Source: Sulfurimonas aquatica
GTDB lineage: Bacteria; Campylobacterota; Campylobacteria; Campylobacterales; Sulfurimonadaceae
Reading direction: 5' to 3'
NCBI RefSeq assembly: GCF_017357825.1
Contig: NZ_CP046072.1
Span: forward strand, 124,001-188,000
Length of the DNA: 64,000 nucleotides
Below, piece after piece: positions 42,233 through 50,971 of this stretch. The notes below the pieces were generated by a model, which had not been told where the DNA came from, did no database searches, and saw only the letters and a program-made list of their open reading frames with translations. Made by a program: the position numbers and the translations under genes. Each line of letters opens with the position of its first letter. Within the stretch, counting starts at the first letter, position 1.

Positions 42233-42592
42233 ATGCCAAGAGTAAAAACTGGTGTCGTTCGTAGAAAAAGACACAAAAGAATATTAAAATTAGCAAAAGG
42301 TTTCTATAGTGGTCGTCGTAAACACTTTAGAAAAGCTAAGGAACAATTAGAGCGTTCAATGATGTACGCATTCCGTGACCGTAAGCAGAAAAAACGTGAG
42401 TTCCGTAAACTATGGATCGTTCGTATTAACGCAGCGGCTCGTTTAAATGGAATGAATTATTCAACTTTCATGAACGGTGTTCACAAGTCTGGTATCGAGC
42501 TTGACCGTAAAATTCTTGCTGATATGGCGATGAATGATGCAGCAGCATTCACTGCAGTTGCAGAAGCTTCAAAAGCAGCACTAGCAAAATAG
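42233..42592 (+). CDS. rplT: 50S ribosomal protein L20
   Basis: 119 residues, highly basic, with the L20 signature ([20 protein letters not shown], then [16 protein letters not shown] and [13 protein letters not shown]). L20 binds 23S rRNA early in 50S assembly and often represses its own operon by binding mRNA leaders. A stem TCCCC-TTTT-GGGGA follows the stop. Confidence 0.97.
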   Translation: MPRVKTGVVRRKRHKRILKLAKGFYSGRRKHFRKAKEQLERSMMYAFRDRKQKKREFRKLWIVRINAAARLNGMNYSTFMNGVHKSGIELDRKILADMAMNDAAAFTAVAEASKAALAK

Positions 42593-42597
42593 TCTAC

Positions 42598-42611
42598 TCC
42601 CCTTTTGGGGA
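42598..42611 (+). terminator. Hairpin after rplT
   Basis: TCCCC (42598-42602), TTTT loop, GGGGA (42607-42611), six bases after the rplT stop. Only a weak T-rich stretch follows, so it may be a partial terminator. Confidence 0.4.
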
Positions 42612-42665
42612 CTAGCACCTCTTTAATCTCTTCATACTCACTTTATAAAGTAATAAGATGCTACT

Positions 42666-43217
42666 ATGGCACTTATGAAAATCATAAATAAACTATTTAA
42701 AATTACAACTTTACTTACATTATTATATACTTTGCAACTGAATGCGCAAGATAGAGATCTCGAAAGAGCAGGTGATATCGTAATGTTATTGCTTCCTGCG
42801 TCATCTTACGCTTACACCCATTATCAAGACGATAAAGATGGACGAATCGAGTACTATAAATCATTTGCGACAAATGCCGTCGTTACCTATGGACTCAAGT
42901 ACAGCGTAGACGCACAAAGACCAGACAGAAGTGATAATCACTCATTTCCTTCCGCACACACTTCTCTTTCGTTTCAAAGTGCTGCATTTTTACATAAACG
43001 CTACGGCTTAGAAAAAGCTATACTTTCTTATATTGGAGCTACATTTGTAGGATACACTAGAGTAGTGTCTGAGAAACACTACATAGGAGATGTTATAGCT
43101 GGGGCAGTTATAGGCTCACTCTCGTCATATTTTTTTACAAGTAAGTATGAAAATATTGAATATAGCCTAGATTTAACATCAAATAAGAGAAAAATGGTGA
43201 TTTCTTATGTCTGGTAA
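42666..43217 (+). CDS. PAP2-family phosphatase (periplasmic or membrane)
   Basis: 183 residues with a signal-like N-terminus (about 5-26, IINKLFKITTLLTLLYTLQLNA). All three PAP2 motifs are present: KYSVDAQRP (K-x6-RP), SFPSAHTS (PS-x-H) and TRVVSEKHYIGDV (R-x5-H-x3-D). The length and small number of helices suggest a periplasm-facing acid phosphatase-like enzyme or lipid phosphatase. LpxE/LpxF-type lipid A dephosphorylation is possible but unproven. ATG 42675 four codons in is an alternative start. Confidence 0.83.
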   Translation: MALMKIINKLFKITTLLTLLYTLQLNAQDRDLERAGDIVMLLLPASSYAYTHYQDDKDGRIEYYKSFATNAVVTYGLKYSVDAQRPDRSDNHSFPSAHTSLSFQSAAFLHKRYGLEKAILSYIGATFVGYTRVVSEKHYIGDVIAGAVIGSLSSYFFTSKYENIEYSLDLTSNKRKMVISYVW

Positions 43218-43278
43218 TGTTCATCTAAGTTTATTTACGGCAATATTATATTAGTAAATTAAAACAATGGAGTTATAA

Positions 43279-44379
43279 ATGAAATTAAGTAAAATTTTGC
43301 CTTTATCGGCAACATTAGCAGCGCTATTAATGGTGTCTGGTTGTAGTGATAACAATATCCCAACTGTAACAAGCAGCGGATCGGCATTTGATGGTGCTAT
43401 AGCAAATGCTACAGTATGTATTGACTTTAATGAAAATGAAGAGTGTGATGCAAATGAACCATCTGATACAACAGATGTATATGGTGATTTTAACATTGTA
43501 AATACAACTAATGAAACAGGTCCACTGTTCTTAACTGGTGGTATAGATATGGGTACAGGTAAGGCTTTTACTGGTTCTTTATCAGCTCCAGCTGGTTCAA
43601 CAGTGTGTAGCCCTGTTACTTCACTAGTACAAGCTCTTATTAAATCTGGAGATTCTGCAGAAGCTGCAGAAAAAAGTATTAAAACTGCACTTGGAATTCC
43701 AGATGGTGTAATCGTTACAAAGTTTAATCCTTTTAAATCAGCTGATACTGCTGATGGAAAAGCTGTTTTATCAGGTATGGGTCAAGCTCAAGCGATAATA
43801 CATACGATTTCTGTGACTGTTTCTGCTTCAAGTACAGGTGCAAAAACATCTACAGCACAAGCTATGAAAACTGCTGTTAAAGAAGTTGCTAAAACTTTAA
43901 AAACTAAAAAAGTAAACGAGATGACTAGTGCAGATGTATCAACTGCGATATCAGCTACGGCAAACACTGCTTTAGCAGGTGATGTAGCAGGAACATCTAA
44001 GGCTGCATCTCAAGCTGACTCTATAGGGACAGTAGCGGTGAACACGGCAGCAGCAATTAAGACAGCTGTTGAAGCAAATCCTAATGCTAGTGCTGCAGAT
44101 ACTTTAAACGCGTTTAATGGTGGTATCATAGTTGTAAATGATACTGTTGCAGCTGATATAAAAACTGCAGTAGACAATAATACAACTGCAGTTGATTCAA
44201 GTGCTTCAGTAGCTGCAGCAGCGACTACTGCTGCTAGTATTGCTAGTGATGCTGCAGCTGCAGAGCGAAAAGCTTGTGAAGATGCTGGTGGAACTTATAC
44301 ACCTGGTACACCTGGTACATGTGCAAATGCTACAGCTCCTATAAAACTACCAACAGGTGCTACGGGCCTTAATGGCTAA
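43279..44379 (+). CDS. Ala/Thr-rich lipoprotein of unknown function
   Basis: 366 residues. A lipoprotein signal ends in the lipobox VSGC (Cys22). Next comes DGAIANATVCIDFNENEECD, with an EF-hand-like acidic loop (D-x-N-x-N-x-x-C-D-x-N-E-P), a pattern common in secreted adhesin-like proteins. Residues from about 115 to 335 are extremely rich in Ala, Thr, Ser, Asp and Lys with helical periodicity, and the tail has a cysteine pair (CEDAGGTYTPGTPGTC). I do not recognise the family as a whole. It has its own terminator. Confidence 0.72.
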   Translation: MKLSKILPLSATLAALLMVSGCSDNNIPTVTSSGSAFDGAIANATVCIDFNENEECDANEPSDTTDVYGDFNIVNTTNETGPLFLTGGIDMGTGKAFTGSLSAPAGSTVCSPVTSLVQALIKSGDSAEAAEKSIKTALGIPDGVIVTKFNPFKSADTADGKAVLSGMGQAQAIIHTISVTVSASSTGAKTSTAQAMKTAVKEVAKTLKTKKVNEMTSADVSTAISATANTALAGDVAGTSKAASQADSIGTVAVNTAAAIKTAVEANPNASAADTLNAFNGGIIVVNDTVAADIKTAVDNNTTAVDSSASVAAAATTAASIASDAAAAERKACEDAGGTYTPGTPGTCANATAPIKLPTGATGLNG

Positions 44380-44400
44380 ATAGGAAACTTTTCTTTACTG

Positions 44401-44435
44401 AGAGAGAATCTTTTATGATTCCTCTCTTTCCTTCT
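44401..44435 (+). terminator. Terminator after the lipoprotein gene
   Basis: AGAGAGAATC (44401-44410), loop TTTTAT, GATTCCTCTCT (44417-44427) pairs with one bulged C, followed by TTCCTTCTTCC. Reasonable for a rho-independent terminator. Confidence 0.5.
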
Positions 44436-44500
44436 TCCTAAACAAACTATACTTTCAACCACTTTTTAGTAAAACAATCAATTGCATACAATCTTAACTG

Positions 44501-47290
44501 TTAACGAGTTTTTCTTTTACCCCGTCCATGTGTATAGTTTTTCTTAAAACAAGATTGACAAATAGCATACTTTGAGTTTAGCGGAAGTGGAGCAGAACAC
44601 ATTTTACACATTTGAGCGAGTTGAGCGATATGTAGCGTCTCTTCTATGTACTTGTTTAAAACACCTCTATATTGTCTGGCCTTAGCCTCATCTATAAAAT
44701 ACTCTCCAAACCTATAACTGAGCCAAAGATAAAGAGATATCTCTTTTACCATATCTTCAGCTCGAAGAAGCTCGTCCGCCGTTCTTGCATGATCTCCAAC
44801 TATTGATGGTGCTATGTAGCGCACAGGCTCTTCTTTTTCAAGAGAGTGAATATATCTCTCGTAAGATTCTATGATATAGGGAGACTTTAGCGTTAATGGT
44901 GCACAGGCTAAGTGATACTTTGTGGCTATATCTAAGTCGTAATGATCAACTATCTTTGAAGCTTCTAGCATATCGTCAAGACTAGAAGCATAAAAAGGGC
45001 CATTAAATTCCATATTTTTTACAAAAAAAGCTAGGATGGCTTCAAGTGACCTCTCTTCTAAAATATTTCCAACTAGTCGAATATGCTCTAGATTTGCCAT
45101 CACTTTAAAAGGGATAGTTATTGTTTTAGCCTCTTTATAAAAGTTCTTTTTGACTATCTTTAACGTGTCGCTGTTTAAAGCGCCCACAAACCCTTCTTCT
45201 TTAAGGCCAAAACGACCAGCACGTCCTGATATTTGATGGACTTCCGATGGTAGAAGATTTCTCTGAGATATCCCATCAAACTTTTCTGCTTTTGAAAAAA
45301 GTATGGTTTTTATAGGGAGGTTCATCCCCATAGCTATTGCATCGGTTGCTATTAGTATTTTTGTCTCACCAGAGCGAAAACGCCGCGCTTCTTCTCGTCT
45401 TACTTCAGGAGAGAGGTTCCCGTAGACTACGCTTACTTTAAATGATTTTGAAAAGTTTTGTTTGAGTCTGAGTACGTCTTTTCTACTAAACGCTATTACG
45501 GCTGTTCCCTCTTCCACGTCTTTTACGTCAGTAGGAGTCTCAAGCAGTGAGAGTGAGTTTTTACGCTCAAACTCTATTATCTCTAACTCTTCTCCAAGAT
45601 ACTCAGCTAAAGCGATAATGGCCTCTTTAGAGTTAGTAGAACCCGTCATGATAATCTCTTTGGCAGGCGCTCCTATGATGGCGTTTGCCCAGGCCCATCC
45701 ACGGTCCCTATCATCTATCATCTGCACTTCGTCTATAACGCAGACGTCTACGTCTACTTCAAAGTTTAACATCTCTATGGTAGAGCTTATATGCGTTGCG
45801 TTATCGTCTATTATCTGCTCTTCACCGGTTATGAGTGAGCTCTCTATATCTTTAGACTTAAGCCCTTCATATCCTTCAAGCGCTAGTAAACGCAGAGGCG
45901 CAAGGTAGTAGCCAGTATCAGCACTCTCAAGCTTCTTCATTGCCTGATATGTTTTTCCACTGTTGGTTGGTCCTATATGTAAGACTAGTTTTCTTCGCAT
46001 CTCGCGTGCGAGTGGAAAGAGGTTTTTAAAATCTCTTATGGTTCTAGCTAAGAGCTCTTGGCGTTGTTTTTTGATGAGTAGTTCAGATATGGAGTGAATG
46101 AAACGACGGATTACTTTTTTACTTATTTTTGGAGTTATGTTTAGACTATGCGGCATAAGATCAAGAAGAAACTCATAAACTTTGTTATGAAGTACTTCAT
46201 CACTTAGATGCAGTAGCGTTGCATATTTGGAACACTCATTGACCAGAGAGTTTAGAGCTGTTAAAAATTCATTCTCATACTCTTTTTTACTCTCTTCTTT
46301 GAGTGAGTCAAAGTTAAATCTGTTAGAGTTCCAGATATCTTCCAATAGGCCGTTAAGCTCAATATGCAATTCTAAATTATAAGCTAGCTGTAGTTCTGAG
46401 TAAGGAAGAGTGAGTTTTTCTTCCACTACTAAAAGTAGCTCTTGTTCATGAATGTCAATCTGCGACATATCTATTTTTTCGCTCACTATACACGCTATAG
46501 TTTTTTTAGGAATGAGTGGATAACTAAGAGCTGTTTTTGGCGGAGTAGAGCGAAGAGCATCTAGAATCTCTTTTTGGCTTAGGTAGGAGTGAGGATTTTT
46601 AAGAGACGCAATAAACTTATCTATACTCTCCTGTTTTACTTTTGTAATGGAGAGTTTATCATCCCCAATTTTTTGTACAATATCGTTAAGATCGCTCTCT
46701 TGAAGATATGCATACTCATAGGGTTTTGTATTAAGAGTGAGAATCTTATGAAACTCTTGATCATAGAGTTTATAGTGCAAAGACGCGTTAAACTCTAATG
46801 AGTCGTCAATGTCAAAAATGCCTTCTAATTCCTTTTGTAACTCTTCGCGTTTTTTCTCAAAACGGATATGAGCGAGTTTAGACTCTAGTTTAGCTATCGT
46901 TATTTTTTTACTTCTTATACTCTCAAAAGCCTCATAGAGCGCTGCATCTTCTTCTTTTGTTGTATCTAGCTCTTGAAGAAGGAGTTCTATCTTCTGATCT
47001 CTATCATAGTTTGGAATCTCTTTTGAGTCAGCCTTATAGATTTGAGCGTTATTTTCAAAAAAATTTAAAATATCCTCTTTCATCCCGCTATGGGCATCAC
47101 TCCAAATCATTCTAATTGTTTTGATAAGGAGTTTTTTATTGTGTGAAACATCATATATACCAAGGGCTGAGAAGAGCTCGCTTAAAGTCTCAGAACTAAC
47201 TCTTTCTATACCAACGTCAAAAGGAGCGTCGTCAAAATATGTTCTTATTTTTTGATTTATTTTACTGTTTTTTTTATTTTTTTTGGACAT
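44501..47290 (-). CDS. Suv3-like DExH RNA helicase
   Basis: 929 residues. An N-terminal region of about 430 residues is helical and charged without a recognised domain. The helicase core has motif I GPTNSGKTYQA, DEVQ-type motif II (CVIDEVQMIDD), TGSTNS, motif V region TDAIAMGMNLP and motif VI QISGRAGRFG, which is the mitochondrial Suv3/Ski2-like pattern rather than RecQ or DEAD. The C-terminus ends in a Cys4 zinc-finger-like tail (CKMC ... CQSC) and a basic run. Suv3 acts in RNA decay with an exoribonuclease in mitochondria; the bacterial role is less clear. Confidence 0.87.
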   Translation of the reverse strand: MSKKNKKNSKINQKIRTYFDDAPFDVGIERVSSETLSELFSALGIYDVSHNKKLLIKTIRMIWSDAHSGMKEDILNFFENNAQIYKADSKEIPNYDRDQKIELLLQELDTTKEEDAALYEAFESIRSKKITIAKLESKLAHIRFEKKREELQKELEGIFDIDDSLEFNASLHYKLYDQEFHKILTLNTKPYEYAYLQESDLNDIVQKIGDDKLSITKVKQESIDKFIASLKNPHSYLSQKEILDALRSTPPKTALSYPLIPKKTIACIVSEKIDMSQIDIHEQELLLVVEEKLTLPYSELQLAYNLELHIELNGLLEDIWNSNRFNFDSLKEESKKEYENEFLTALNSLVNECSKYATLLHLSDEVLHNKVYEFLLDLMPHSLNITPKISKKVIRRFIHSISELLIKKQRQELLARTIRDFKNLFPLAREMRRKLVLHIGPTNSGKTYQAMKKLESADTGYYLAPLRLLALEGYEGLKSKDIESSLITGEEQIIDDNATHISSTIEMLNFEVDVDVCVIDEVQMIDDRDRGWAWANAIIGAPAKEIIMTGSTNSKEAIIALAEYLGEELEIIEFERKNSLSLLETPTDVKDVEEGTAVIAFSRKDVLRLKQNFSKSFKVSVVYGNLSPEVRREEARRFRSGETKILIATDAIAMGMNLPIKTILFSKAEKFDGISQRNLLPSEVHQISGRAGRFGLKEEGFVGALNSDTLKIVKKNFYKEAKTITIPFKVMANLEHIRLVGNILEERSLEAILAFFVKNMEFNGPFYASSLDDMLEASKIVDHYDLDIATKYHLACAPLTLKSPYIIESYERYIHSLEKEEPVRYIAPSIVGDHARTADELLRAEDMVKEISLYLWLSYRFGEYFIDEAKARQYRGVLNKYIEETLHIAQLAQMCKMCSAPLPLNSKYAICQSCFKKNYTHGRGKRKTR

Positions 47291-47370
47291 AAGAGATTAT
47301 AGCAGTTTTTTGTTATGCTTAATTATACAGATAACTTAATAGATTCAATATATTTGTATCAAATAGTGTA

Positions 47371-47376
47371 TATAAT
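47371..47376 (+). promoter_or_regulatory. TATAAT -10 box directly before a start codon
   Basis: TATAAT ends 6 bases before ATG 47383, which places transcription start at or next to the start codon. No Shine-Dalgarno sequence precedes this ATG. The downstream gene may have a leaderless mRNA. Confidence 0.45.
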
Positions 47377-47382
47377 TGCTTT

Positions 47383-47709
47383 ATGAATTATCCAGATGAA
47401 TGGACTCAAAAAGAGTTCCTAGAAAACAGAGAGTTATTAAAAAAAGAGGGAGTAGATGTTATCTTGATAGATACCATACTCTCTCCTATTGAAAAAGCAG
47501 ACACAGTAAGATATAATCCACATGAATTTAAAAACTATCCTGATGGGAGTGTCTTTGTCTTTTACTGTGATAGTGGCAAAGCAACATTAGATAGACTCAA
47601 AGAGTACAAGAAGAAGTTCCCAAAACAGCACTGTATTTCACTCAAGGGTGGTAGAGGTTACTGGAGAAAAAATATGATGTTATTACCAGAGGCTAAAGAT
47701 GATAAATAA
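47383..47709 (+). CDS. Small rhodanese-like protein
   Basis: 108 residues. The fold pattern and FVFYCDSGKATLDRLK, with a Cys in the position of the rhodanese active-site loop, followed by HCISLKGGRGYW, resembles single-domain sulfurtransferases. The usual CxxGxR loop is modified (CDSGKA), so activity is uncertain. Its end overlaps the DUF309 gene by 11 bases. Confidence 0.6.
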   Translation: MNYPDEWTQKEFLENRELLKKEGVDVILIDTILSPIEKADTVRYNPHEFKNYPDGSVFVFYCDSGKATLDRLKEYKKKFPKQHCISLKGGRGYWRKNMMLLPEAKDDK

Positions 47710-48019
47710 AAAAATAGATGAATATATAGAGTGTATACAAGAGCATAGGTACTATGATGCACATGAAGCACTCGAAGAGGTTTGGTTTCCACGGCGTTTT
47801 GAAAAGTCTCATGAAGTAAAACTCATCAAAGGATTTATAAATGCATCTGTAAGTTTTGAACTTATCAAACTAGGGCGAATTCCACAAAGTAAGAAAGTTT
47901 GGGCAACATATCTCAAGCATAGACAACTGCTCTTTAAGGTAGAATCACCTTATCTCAACAGATACTACCAACTCTCTCGATATATAGAAGAGATAAATTT
48001 GAATAAAACTCACTCTTAA
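47699..48019 (+). CDS. DUF309-family protein
   Basis: 106 residues with the DUF309 hallmark RYYDAHEALEEVWFP and a following helix (LIKGFINASVSFELIKLGR). This fold family is helical and of unknown biochemical function, often encoded by small bacterial genes. The start codon is GTG/ATG within the end of the preceding gene; ATG 47699 is used here. It is translationally coupled to the rhodanese-like gene. Confidence 0.83.
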   Translation: MINKKIDEYIECIQEHRYYDAHEALEEVWFPRRFEKSHEVKLIKGFINASVSFELIKLGRIPQSKKVWATYLKHRQLLFKVESPYLNRYYQLSRYIEEINLNKTHS

Positions 48020-48068
48020 ATCATTATTGCATGTTACAATCCACTTATAAAAAATAAAGGAAGAGTAA

Positions 48069-48878
48069 ATGGAAATAGAAAAATATACTGACATGGCTGT
48101 TATGTACGCTTCAGAATATGGTTTAAAAGTTATTGCAGCAATTGCAATTTTTGTTATAGGAAAGTGGATAGTTAAAAAACTTACTGCTGTTGTTAAGAGT
48201 ATGCTCTTAAAAGCAAATGTTGATAAAACGCTTGTAGAGTTTTCTGAGAGCATAGTCTATTCAATCCTTCTACTTATGGTTGTACTGGCATCATTGAATG
48301 CATTAGGTATAAACACTACATCTTTCATGGCAATATTTGGTGCGGCAGCTCTTGCTATTGGTTTAGCGCTTCAGGGCTCATTTGCAAATATTGGTGCGGC
48401 AGTTTTAATTATAATCTTCCGTCCATTTAAAGTGGGTGATTTTGTTGATGCTGGTGGAGCAACGGGAACAGTAGAAGATATCAATCTTTTCTCTACTATC
48501 ATTTCTCCTGTAGATAACCGTACTATTATAGTACCAAACTCTAATATCATTGGTGGAAATATCACTAACTACTCTAGAAAGCCACTACGTCGTGTTGATC
48601 ATGTATTTGGTATAGGGTATGATGATGATCTTAAACTTGCAAAAGAGACTCTAATGGAACTTTTAGTTTCAGATGATAGAATACTTAAAGATCCTGCTCC
48701 ATTTGTAGCAGTAAGTGAACTTGGAGATAGTAGTGTTAACTTTACAACTCGTGCATGGGTTGATGGTGCTGATTACTGGGCTGTACACTTTGAACTTATT
48801 GAAAAAGTAAAACTTACATTTGATGAAAAAGGTATCTCTATCCCTTATCCACAAATGGATATACATACTGATAAATAA
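48069..48878 (+). CDS. mscS: Small-conductance mechanosensitive channel (MscS family)
   Basis: 269 residues, near E. coli MscS (286). Three membrane helices (about 16-35, 58-78 and 83-112) lead into the pore helix GAAALAIGLALQGSFANIGAAVLIIIF with its Gly/Ala packing. The beta domain (FKVGDFVDAGGATGTVEDINLFST) and C-terminal region (PYPQMDIH) follow. It opens under membrane tension to release solutes during osmotic downshock. GGAAGAG precedes ATG 48069. Confidence 0.92.
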   Translation: MEIEKYTDMAVMYASEYGLKVIAAIAIFVIGKWIVKKLTAVVKSMLLKANVDKTLVEFSESIVYSILLLMVVLASLNALGINTTSFMAIFGAAALAIGLALQGSFANIGAAVLIIIFRPFKVGDFVDAGGATGTVEDINLFSTIISPVDNRTIIVPNSNIIGGNITNYSRKPLRRVDHVFGIGYDDDLKLAKETLMELLVSDDRILKDPAPFVAVSELGDSSVNFTTRAWVDGADYWAVHFELIEKVKLTFDEKGISIPYPQMDIHTDK

Positions 48879-48900
48879 AACAAGTAAAAGGAAAATATGA

Positions 48901-49656
48901 ATGAAGAAAATACTACTAAGTACAATCCTAGCTAGCTCTTTAGTTGTTGTAGCACAGGCTGCAACAGAGGAGACTCCATTAGTGACTCATACTGAGTTAG
49001 GATATATTGAGACAAGCGGAAATACGCAAACACAAACTTTTAATCTAGATGCAAATGCAAAAAAATCTTGGGGTAAACATGTTGGTAACGCTATGCTTGA
49101 TGGTCAATATGCAACTAATAAGAATGCTACTAGCGGGGATGTTGAAAGAATTAAAAATAAATATGTTGCTGAATTAACATATGATTATGACTTTACTAAG
49201 AGATTCGCGTTTACATATCTAGCTGGTTATAAAGCAGATGAGTTCTCAAGCTTTGGTTATCAGTACTATACTGGTCCTGGTGCAAAGTACAAAGCGATAG
49301 TTGCTAAGAGTCATAATCTAACTGTAGAGGCTGGTGCACTTTATGCCGCTGATAAGTTTAATGATACACTTGCTATTACTAACAAAAAAGAAGATACTTA
49401 TGCTGCTTATAGACTAAAAGCTCTTTTTGATTGGAAAATAGTTGATAACTTGAAATTTAACCAAGAAGTAAGTATGAGGGGCTCATTCGAAGAGACTAAA
49501 AACTACTTTATCTACTCTAAGAGTGGTTTCACTAGTAAATTCTCAGACATGTTCTCTGCTGGTCTGAGTTATAAAGTTGACTATGTTGCTACTCCAGCAG
49601 CTGGTGTTCAAGATACTGATACAACTTTAACTCTGAATCTTATAGTAGACTACTAA
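48901..49656 (+). CDS. DUF481 outer membrane protein (salt-stress-induced YdiY-like)
   Basis: 251 residues with a signal peptide (MKKILLSTILASSLVVVAQA). The body is a chain of beta strands in DUF481 style (ELGYIETSGNTQTQTFNLDAN, FAFTYLAGYKADEFSSFGYQ, GPGAKYKAI) ending in LTLNLIVDY, with a terminal aromatic. It is 22 bases after mscS; both could be part of an osmotic response unit, which is inference from position. Confidence 0.87.
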   Translation: MKKILLSTILASSLVVVAQAATEETPLVTHTELGYIETSGNTQTQTFNLDANAKKSWGKHVGNAMLDGQYATNKNATSGDVERIKNKYVAELTYDYDFTKRFAFTYLAGYKADEFSSFGYQYYTGPGAKYKAIVAKSHNLTVEAGALYAADKFNDTLAITNKKEDTYAAYRLKALFDWKIVDNLKFNQEVSMRGSFEETKNYFIYSKSGFTSKFSDMFSAGLSYKVDYVATPAAGVQDTDTTLTLNLIVDY

Positions 49657-49664
49657 AAATGGAT

Positions 49665-50780
49665 CTAGGCTCTGCCTAGATTACTTCTCTGCTTCGTCCA
49701 AAAATACAAAAACAAAAATGCTCCAAATGCCAAGATAGATGAACTTACAAAAAGGTACCTTGGATATAAGTCATATATATACCCCGCTATTAGCGCCCCA
49801 CTAAGTCCACCAAAACCATATGTGATACCTGAGAAGAACTGTTGTGCCAAAGATTTGTGTTTGTAAATTGCAAAAAGATAAGAGATAGCCGCAGAGTGAA
49901 AAAGAGCAAAACTAAGTGCATGCAGACTTTGAGAGAAAAATAAAATGGCAATGTTTTGTGGATATGCAAATACTAGAAACCATCTAAAGGCAGTGATAAA
50001 TGTCGTAAATTGTAGTATATAAAGTAGGTTGCCACGAAGTAGTTTTCCTTGAAAATAGAGCATAGCAATCTCAACTAATACTCCAAAACTCCAAAGATAT
50101 ATAGTCATGTCAAGAGTGATTCCATTATCTGTGGCATAGATAGTAAAAAAGTTATAAAATGAACCAAAGCTCATCTGCATAAAGACAAGTCCACTCCATA
50201 GTTTCCAATCAGTCAATAGGTTAATATCATTCTTCTCTTTTACCTTGTCCAAGGGCTCTTTTTTTACACTTATTTTTGCAATGATGAAAGCTACTATAGC
50301 GGTGGTAAAAGTTAAAAAGATGAGAAAATATAGAGCCATAGTATATGAGTTAAGTAGTTTTACCAACACGAGTGCTACAAGAATAAATCCTACTGAGCCA
50401 AAGAGTCTTATCTTTCCGTACTTTTCTTTTCCCAAAGTTTGTAAAGATATCACTTCTATATAGGGGATTATAAGACTCATTCCTACACCTAAGAAGATAT
50501 TTGAGAGTAAAAGAGTGTAAAAGTTACTGATGGAGAGATAAAAAGCGATACTACTTAGGAACATTATAAGAAGTGCTAGGTTAAATATCTTGACATTTAG
50601 CTCTAGCCCACGGATAAAAAGAAAAGGGAGTATGAAACGCACAAGTGGCGCTGCTGCAAAGATTATACCTATCTGAGTAGGGTTATATGCCATCTCGGAG
50701 AGGACCTTAGGTATGAAAATGAGATAAACACCCACTATAGAAAAATAAAAAAAGTAAAAAGTAGATAGTAATATATTCAT
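49665..50780 (-). CDS. Major facilitator superfamily transporter (HcaT-like subgroup)
   Basis: 371 residues with about 11-12 hydrophobic helices. The first half has YNPTQIGIIFAAAPLVRFILP and the linked loop with KYGKIRLFGSVGF, typical of the MFS_1-like/3-phenylpropionate permease group. The central loop (about 185) is charged. The substrate is not evident; small aromatic acids or nucleosides are transported by relatives. Start ATG 50780 lies next to a long AT-rich gap. Confidence 0.75.
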   Translation of the reverse strand: MNILLSTFYFFYFSIVGVYLIFIPKVLSEMAYNPTQIGIIFAAAPLVRFILPFLFIRGLELNVKIFNLALLIMFLSSIAFYLSISNFYTLLLSNIFLGVGMSLIIPYIEVISLQTLGKEKYGKIRLFGSVGFILVALVLVKLLNSYTMALYFLIFLTFTTAIVAFIIAKISVKKEPLDKVKEKNDINLLTDWKLWSGLVFMQMSFGSFYNFFTIYATDNGITLDMTIYLWSFGVLVEIAMLYFQGKLLRGNLLYILQFTTFITAFRWFLVFAYPQNIAILFFSQSLHALSFALFHSAAISYLFAIYKHKSLAQQFFSGITYGFGGLSGALIAGYIYDLYPRYLFVSSSILAFGAFLFLYFWTKQRSNLGRA

Positions 50781-50911
50781 AAGGAATTATATCTAAGATT
50801 CATAAGTTGTAGTTACTATTTACTTACTATTTACTTATAATAAATATAATATCAAATCTCAATTATGTTTTACCCCCTTTCATGAATGAGAATAAATAAT
50901 ATTAACAATTT

Positions 50912-50963
50912 TTTAGCATACAAGGTTTTTCCCCCTTTTATTACCTTGTATGTTTATGCTAAA
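50912..50963 (+). promoter_or_regulatory. Strong hairpin in the leader of the radical SAM gene
   Basis: TTTAGCAT (50912-50919) pairs with ATGCTAAA (50956-50963), and ACAAGGT (50920-50926) pairs with ACCTTGT (50943-50949). The two helices are continuous on the left strand with a 6-base bulge on the right, enclosing a pyrimidine-rich 16-base loop. It ends 8 bases before ATG 50972 and could limit ribosome access. The rest of the 50781-50971 gap is AT-rich and I see nothing else in it. Confidence 0.5.
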
Positions 50964-50971
50964 CTTCCCCT

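Noticed and set aside
42016-42276. 86-codon minus-strand frame across the rpmI-rplT gap
   Set aside because: It begins inside rplT, shows no family resemblance and has no ribosome site; the gap looks like structured RNA instead.
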